From Phycisphaerae bacterium (GTDB lineage: Bacteria; Planctomycetota; Phycisphaerae; Sedimentisphaerales; Anaerobacaceae), in the NCBI GenBank assembly GCA_028714855.1, contig JAQTLP010000002.1, forward strand, positions 186,001 through 250,000: a DNA stretch of 64,000 nt, given 5' to 3'. Positions 62,301 through 64,000 of this stretch are shown piece by piece (positions within the stretch are counted from its first letter, which is position 1; the number at the start of each line of letters is the position of its first letter). A program made the position numbers and the translations under genes. Below the pieces are notes generated by a model. It had not been told where the DNA came from and made no database searches. It was given only the letters and a program-made list of their open reading frames with translations.

Positions 62301-62709
62301 TCTGACCTCGTATATACCGAAAAGCTACATACCGTCCGACAGGTACCGGATGGATATTTACCGCAGAATCGCGGTCACAAAGACGACCGAGGACTTGAAG
62401 CAGATGGCAAGCGAATTAGCTGACGTGTACGGGCCGGTGCCGGACGAAGTCGAATTGCTGCTGGAGTTGACCGGCATTCGAATAGATGCAGGTAAGCGCA
62501 GCATAAAAAGCATCGTCGCCTCCGGAAAAGATTTGATATTTTCATTCAGCAAAGACTCGAATCTGCAGGCCAATTCCCTCTTTGCCGGAGTGAAAGGAAC
62601 GATACGGACTGCTGACCCGAAAACGGTATATTTACGTCTGCCGCAGAATTATTTTGAGCAGAAGACCCTAATGAACGTTTTGCGAAAGATTCTTAGCACT
62701 AATTCATAA
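59371..62709 (+). CDS. mfd: Transcription-repair coupling factor Mfd
   Basis: Removes stalled RNA polymerase and recruits UvrA. The 1112 residues show the UvrB-homology region (1-350), the RNA-polymerase-interaction domain (AGDYVVHASYGIGKFLGAKTI near 450), the SF2 translocase core (GDVGYGKTELAMRAAFKA, DEEQRFGV, TATPIPRTLHLSLLGLRDIS, TTIIESGLDIPNANTI, QLRGRVGR) and the C-terminal autoinhibitory domain. In the N-terminal part about 18 residues (LDSRLRGNDKE and following, near 207-225) are inserted between DIYAPL and IRVEFFGD, where other Mfd proteins join directly. At the DNA level this is a palindromic repeat. A repeat also ends right before the ATG, and no ribosome site is visible. Confidence 0.95.
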   Translation: MADKVARGVGFALEYKAVELRRDKSIREIISRLKTAKGNEGAVKVEGTWGSFAPLLAAYISKELGRPILYIRPHIDDADKAADDLHTFGAEQIETLPAWEGEEELADATDEIRTERLKLVSRVSALVARKNKGQLIIPTSIQAICQPIPKPQAMEKSCLQLQIDKIVPLEQVVEWLVGNGFEGVERVDLPGQFARRGGIVDIYAPLLDSRLRGNDKESDCAQAIRVEFFGDTIESIREINLDTQRSSQQIKEVNILSAVCGAAVEERELFVNILPQDTIIILEEPNDIEEVANVFRQRAEKAERLYDWQDIYKAITKFTQLHICRFATATQDEFLKVDIKSVQRFQHRAASLWAGHKEALQELVSEAKEGKKVCLYCESSAENKRITEIITEGGESVPANFKLLQGFVHQGFVINFLNTIIISHHELFGQYALRRRPRMVQAGAPVDTLADLQAGDYVVHASYGIGKFLGAKTIQEKGGTSEYLTIEYADGAKVQVSVRNIALVQKFIGTTPKRPKLSKIGSKRWQRQKEKVARSVQDLAGELLEVQAQRQAKGGIAFGADSAWQAEFEESFPYQETPDQTVASEQIKADMREPVAMDRLLCGDVGYGKTELAMRAAFKAVENGKQAAVLVPTTVLCVQHGRTFTERFADFPISVEVLNRFKTTKQVKDIISRTKRGRVDVLIGTHRLLSKDVGFKDLGLLIIDEEQRFGVTDKEKLKRLRFDVDVLTMTATPIPRTLHLSLLGLRDISSLTTPPLDRRSIVTTVTAYNDELIKKAIFRELNRQGQVFFLHNRVKTIEKKAWEIQKLIGDAKVAIAHGQMAKSELEKAMIDFVLGKTDVLVCTTIIESGLDIPNANTIFINDADRFGLAELHQLRGRVGRYKHRAFAYMLLPASRPITPTAAKRLKAIEDYSHLGAGFRIALRDLEIRGAGNILGAEQSGHIQMVGYQMYCDLLADTVRKLKNEPAEAEPAAVIDLGLTSYIPKSYIPSDRYRMDIYRRIAVTKTTEDLKQMASELADVYGPVPDEVELLLELTGIRIDAGKRSIKSIVASGKDLIFSFSKDSNLQANSLFAGVKGTIRTADPKTVYLRLPQNYFEQKTLMNVLRKILSTNS
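59989..60017. repeat. Palindromic repeat inserted in frame within mfd
   Basis: GGATTCCCGC and GCGGGAATGAC flank TT, matching the arms of the intergenic palindrome at 36602-36625. It is translated as LDSRLRGNDK without breaking the mfd frame. Confidence 0.75.
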
Positions 62710-62772
62710 AATGGCATATAATAAGCGGCAGGGTAAAGTATATATCTACAAATATTCGGCGAAAGATAAGCT

Positions 62773-63891
62773 ATGCGTAAGTGTGTTTTTCTAACAATGT
62801 GGTTGATGTTGCTGACATACGGCTGCGGAGGCAGCAAGCCAAGATTCACCGACGAAGAGCTGAAGCATATCCCCCTTGCGCAAAAAGACGGCCTGCCGGA
62901 AGCCTCCGGCGGATTTGTCCTGGCGGTGGGCGACGAGACTGTAACATCTGATGAAATAATAACTGAGCCGTTATTAGACCATTTTAGGCCGATTGCGCAA
63001 AAAAGCAGTTTCGAGCAGTTCAAAAAACAGGCCGGACCTGAGCTTGAGCAGCTTATTTCGACGAGAGTATCGAACATCCTGCTTTATCAGCAGGCCAAAA
63101 GAGAGATGGGAGCGGGGGTAGATATCGATGATGCTCTGGAAAAGGCAACGGAATCAGAAGTAAGAAGATTCGTCGCCGGCTTCAACGGTGACTACGCCAG
63201 GGCGGAGCAGGCCCTGAAACAAATGGGGATGGATTGGCACAGCTTCAGAGAGTATCAGAAAAAGATGATTCTCAGCCAGGAATATGTTCGACAGCAATTG
63301 CCTGAGCACAAGCCTATCACTCACAGCGAGCTGGTAAGCTGCTACAATGAAATAAAAGAGGAATTTTTCGCCATGCCGGCAACGATAACGTTTCGGCTGA
63401 TTGATATCCAAATACCAAAAGTGGAACCGGCGAGCCCGAATATCAGCCGGCCTGAACAGGCCAGAAAATTAGCCGCTGAATTGAAGGAACGGCTGGATAA
63501 AGGTGAAGATTTCGCCGAGCTGGCCAGGCAATATTCGCACGGGCACACAGCATCATCCGGCGGGCTGTGGCAGCCGGTGCAGCCGCAGTCCATCGCAAAA
63601 CCCTACGATGTTCTCGCGGTCGAGGCGGAAAAAATTCAGCCCGGACAGATTGCCGGGCCTATTGAGGCGGGCGAGCATATTTTCATAATGAAGCTGGAAG
63701 AGAAATCGCCGAAAAGTTTCACGCCTCTTGAAAACGTACAAAAAGAAGTGGAGGCAAAAATCCTCTTTGACCGCCGCAAAAAAACCGCTGACGAGTTTGG
63801 AACCAATCTTGTGCAGCAGGCAAAACTGAACGAAATGGACGCCTTTATAGATTTCTGTCTGGAAAAAACTTACCGGATATGCAGCCGGTAG
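62773..63891 (+). CDS. Parvulin-type peptidyl-prolyl isomerase lipoprotein (PpiC/SurA-like)
   Basis: The protein has 372 residues. A lipobox LLTYGC with Cys near 18 marks a lipoprotein; the family location is the periplasmic face. Residues about 40-190 form a SurA-like helical N-terminal chaperone part (IITEPLLDHF, then ELEQLISTRVSNILLYQQAKREMG). The rotamase domain (about 200-310) has FRLIDIQIPKV, GEDFAELARQYSHGHTASSGGLWQPVQP and GPIEAGEHIFIMKLEEK. It probably assists folding of exported or outer-membrane proteins. It follows mfd by 63 bases; TATAAT at 62717-62722 is a possible promoter within the gap. Confidence 0.88.
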   Translation: MRKCVFLTMWLMLLTYGCGGSKPRFTDEELKHIPLAQKDGLPEASGGFVLAVGDETVTSDEIITEPLLDHFRPIAQKSSFEQFKKQAGPELEQLISTRVSNILLYQQAKREMGAGVDIDDALEKATESEVRRFVAGFNGDYARAEQALKQMGMDWHSFREYQKKMILSQEYVRQQLPEHKPITHSELVSCYNEIKEEFFAMPATITFRLIDIQIPKVEPASPNISRPEQARKLAAELKERLDKGEDFAELARQYSHGHTASSGGLWQPVQPQSIAKPYDVLAVEAEKIQPGQIAGPIEAGEHIFIMKLEEKSPKSFTPLENVQKEVEAKILFDRRKKTADEFGTNLVQQAKLNEMDAFIDFCLEKTYRICSR

Positions 63892-63905
63892 CTCAGGACT
63901 AATAA

Positions 63906-64000
63906 ATGGAAATTGTAGCACACGGCATAGACCTCGTGGATTTTCCGCGAATAGAAGAGATGGCAAAGCGGCACGGTGAGCGTTTCCTGGATAAGGTTTT
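63906..64000 (+). CDS. acpS: Holo-[acyl-carrier-protein] synthase AcpS (start only)
   Basis: Thirty-one codons are visible before the window ends: MEIVAHGIDLVDFPRIEEM then AKRHGERFLDKVF. The GIDLVDFPRIEE segment matches the AcpS N-terminus (GIDIVEIxRI) with the Mg-binding Asp. AcpS attaches phosphopantetheine to acyl carrier protein. It starts 14 bases after the PPIase stop. Confidence 0.85.
   Translation, partial: MEIVAHGIDLVDFPRIEEMAKRHGERFLDKV

Overview
The window looks like a Gram-negative, probably anaerobic member of the Planctomycetota, most likely a Phycisphaerae-type lineage. The evidence is indirect. A secreted beta-helix protein ends in a dockerin-like tail that is common in that group. 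LptB and YidC imply an outer membrane. A 1.4-kb-codon-scale activase of the BadF/HgdC type points to anaerobic metabolism. Intergenic palindromes and coding-like repeats are typical of genomes recovered from that phylum. The assignment is inference, since no rRNA is present.

Layout. 0-22 kb is core genome: dnaA (truncated by the window edge) and rsmB; a leftward lptB-DNA methyltransferase-def-fmt operon; a rightward phosphoesterase-yidC-mnmE run; an amino-acid permease fused to a PTS EIIA domain; dnaK; mcsA-mcsB; coaD with a PTPS-family gene; a haem-motif sensor kinase; and aspS. 22-27.5 kb is an accessory cassette of phage-packaging type: intact terminase large subunit, terminase-small-like protein, ParB-domain protein, acetyltransferase, DUF488 protein and ABC ATPase, all leftward, without any capsid, portal or tail gene. 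It is flanked and split by short stand-alone hairpin-terminator units that look like small RNAs. 27.7-29.6 kb is a three-gene MqsR/MqsA/ImmA-like toxin-antitoxin module with a consensus promoter and a palindromic operator. 29.7-33.6 kb holds regulators, including a four-PAS histidine kinase and a FixJ-type response regulator.

34-37 kb has a PfkB sugar kinase and a ParA ATPase fused to a glycogen-binding (CBM48) domain. 36.7-39.5 kb is an AT-rich two-gene restriction-modification system of BcgI (type IIB) architecture. 40-46 kb contains purE, a MEMO-family protein, an unrecognised gene, a glycosyltransferase-HAD phosphatase fusion, tRNA-Thr and an LtaS/sulfatase-type membrane enzyme. 46.8-51.7 kb carries a TPR lipoprotein, then gyrB, dciA (DUF721) and dnaN. 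The 560-bp gap upstream of dnaN holds a perfect DnaA box and AT-rich trinucleotide runs and is the best replication-origin candidate. 52-64 kb holds the giant activase, the beta-helix protein, mfd (with a palindromic repeat inserted in frame), a parvulin lipoprotein and the start of acpS.

The most notable items are the terminase-ParB-GNAT-ABC cassette with its associated hairpin RNAs, the ParA-CBM48 fusion, repeats living inside coding sequences (mfd, and probably the ParA linker), a 17-bp element abutting the stop codons of two unrelated genes, and the dnaN-side origin candidate about 50 kb from dnaA. All calls come from reading motifs and translations; no database search was run.
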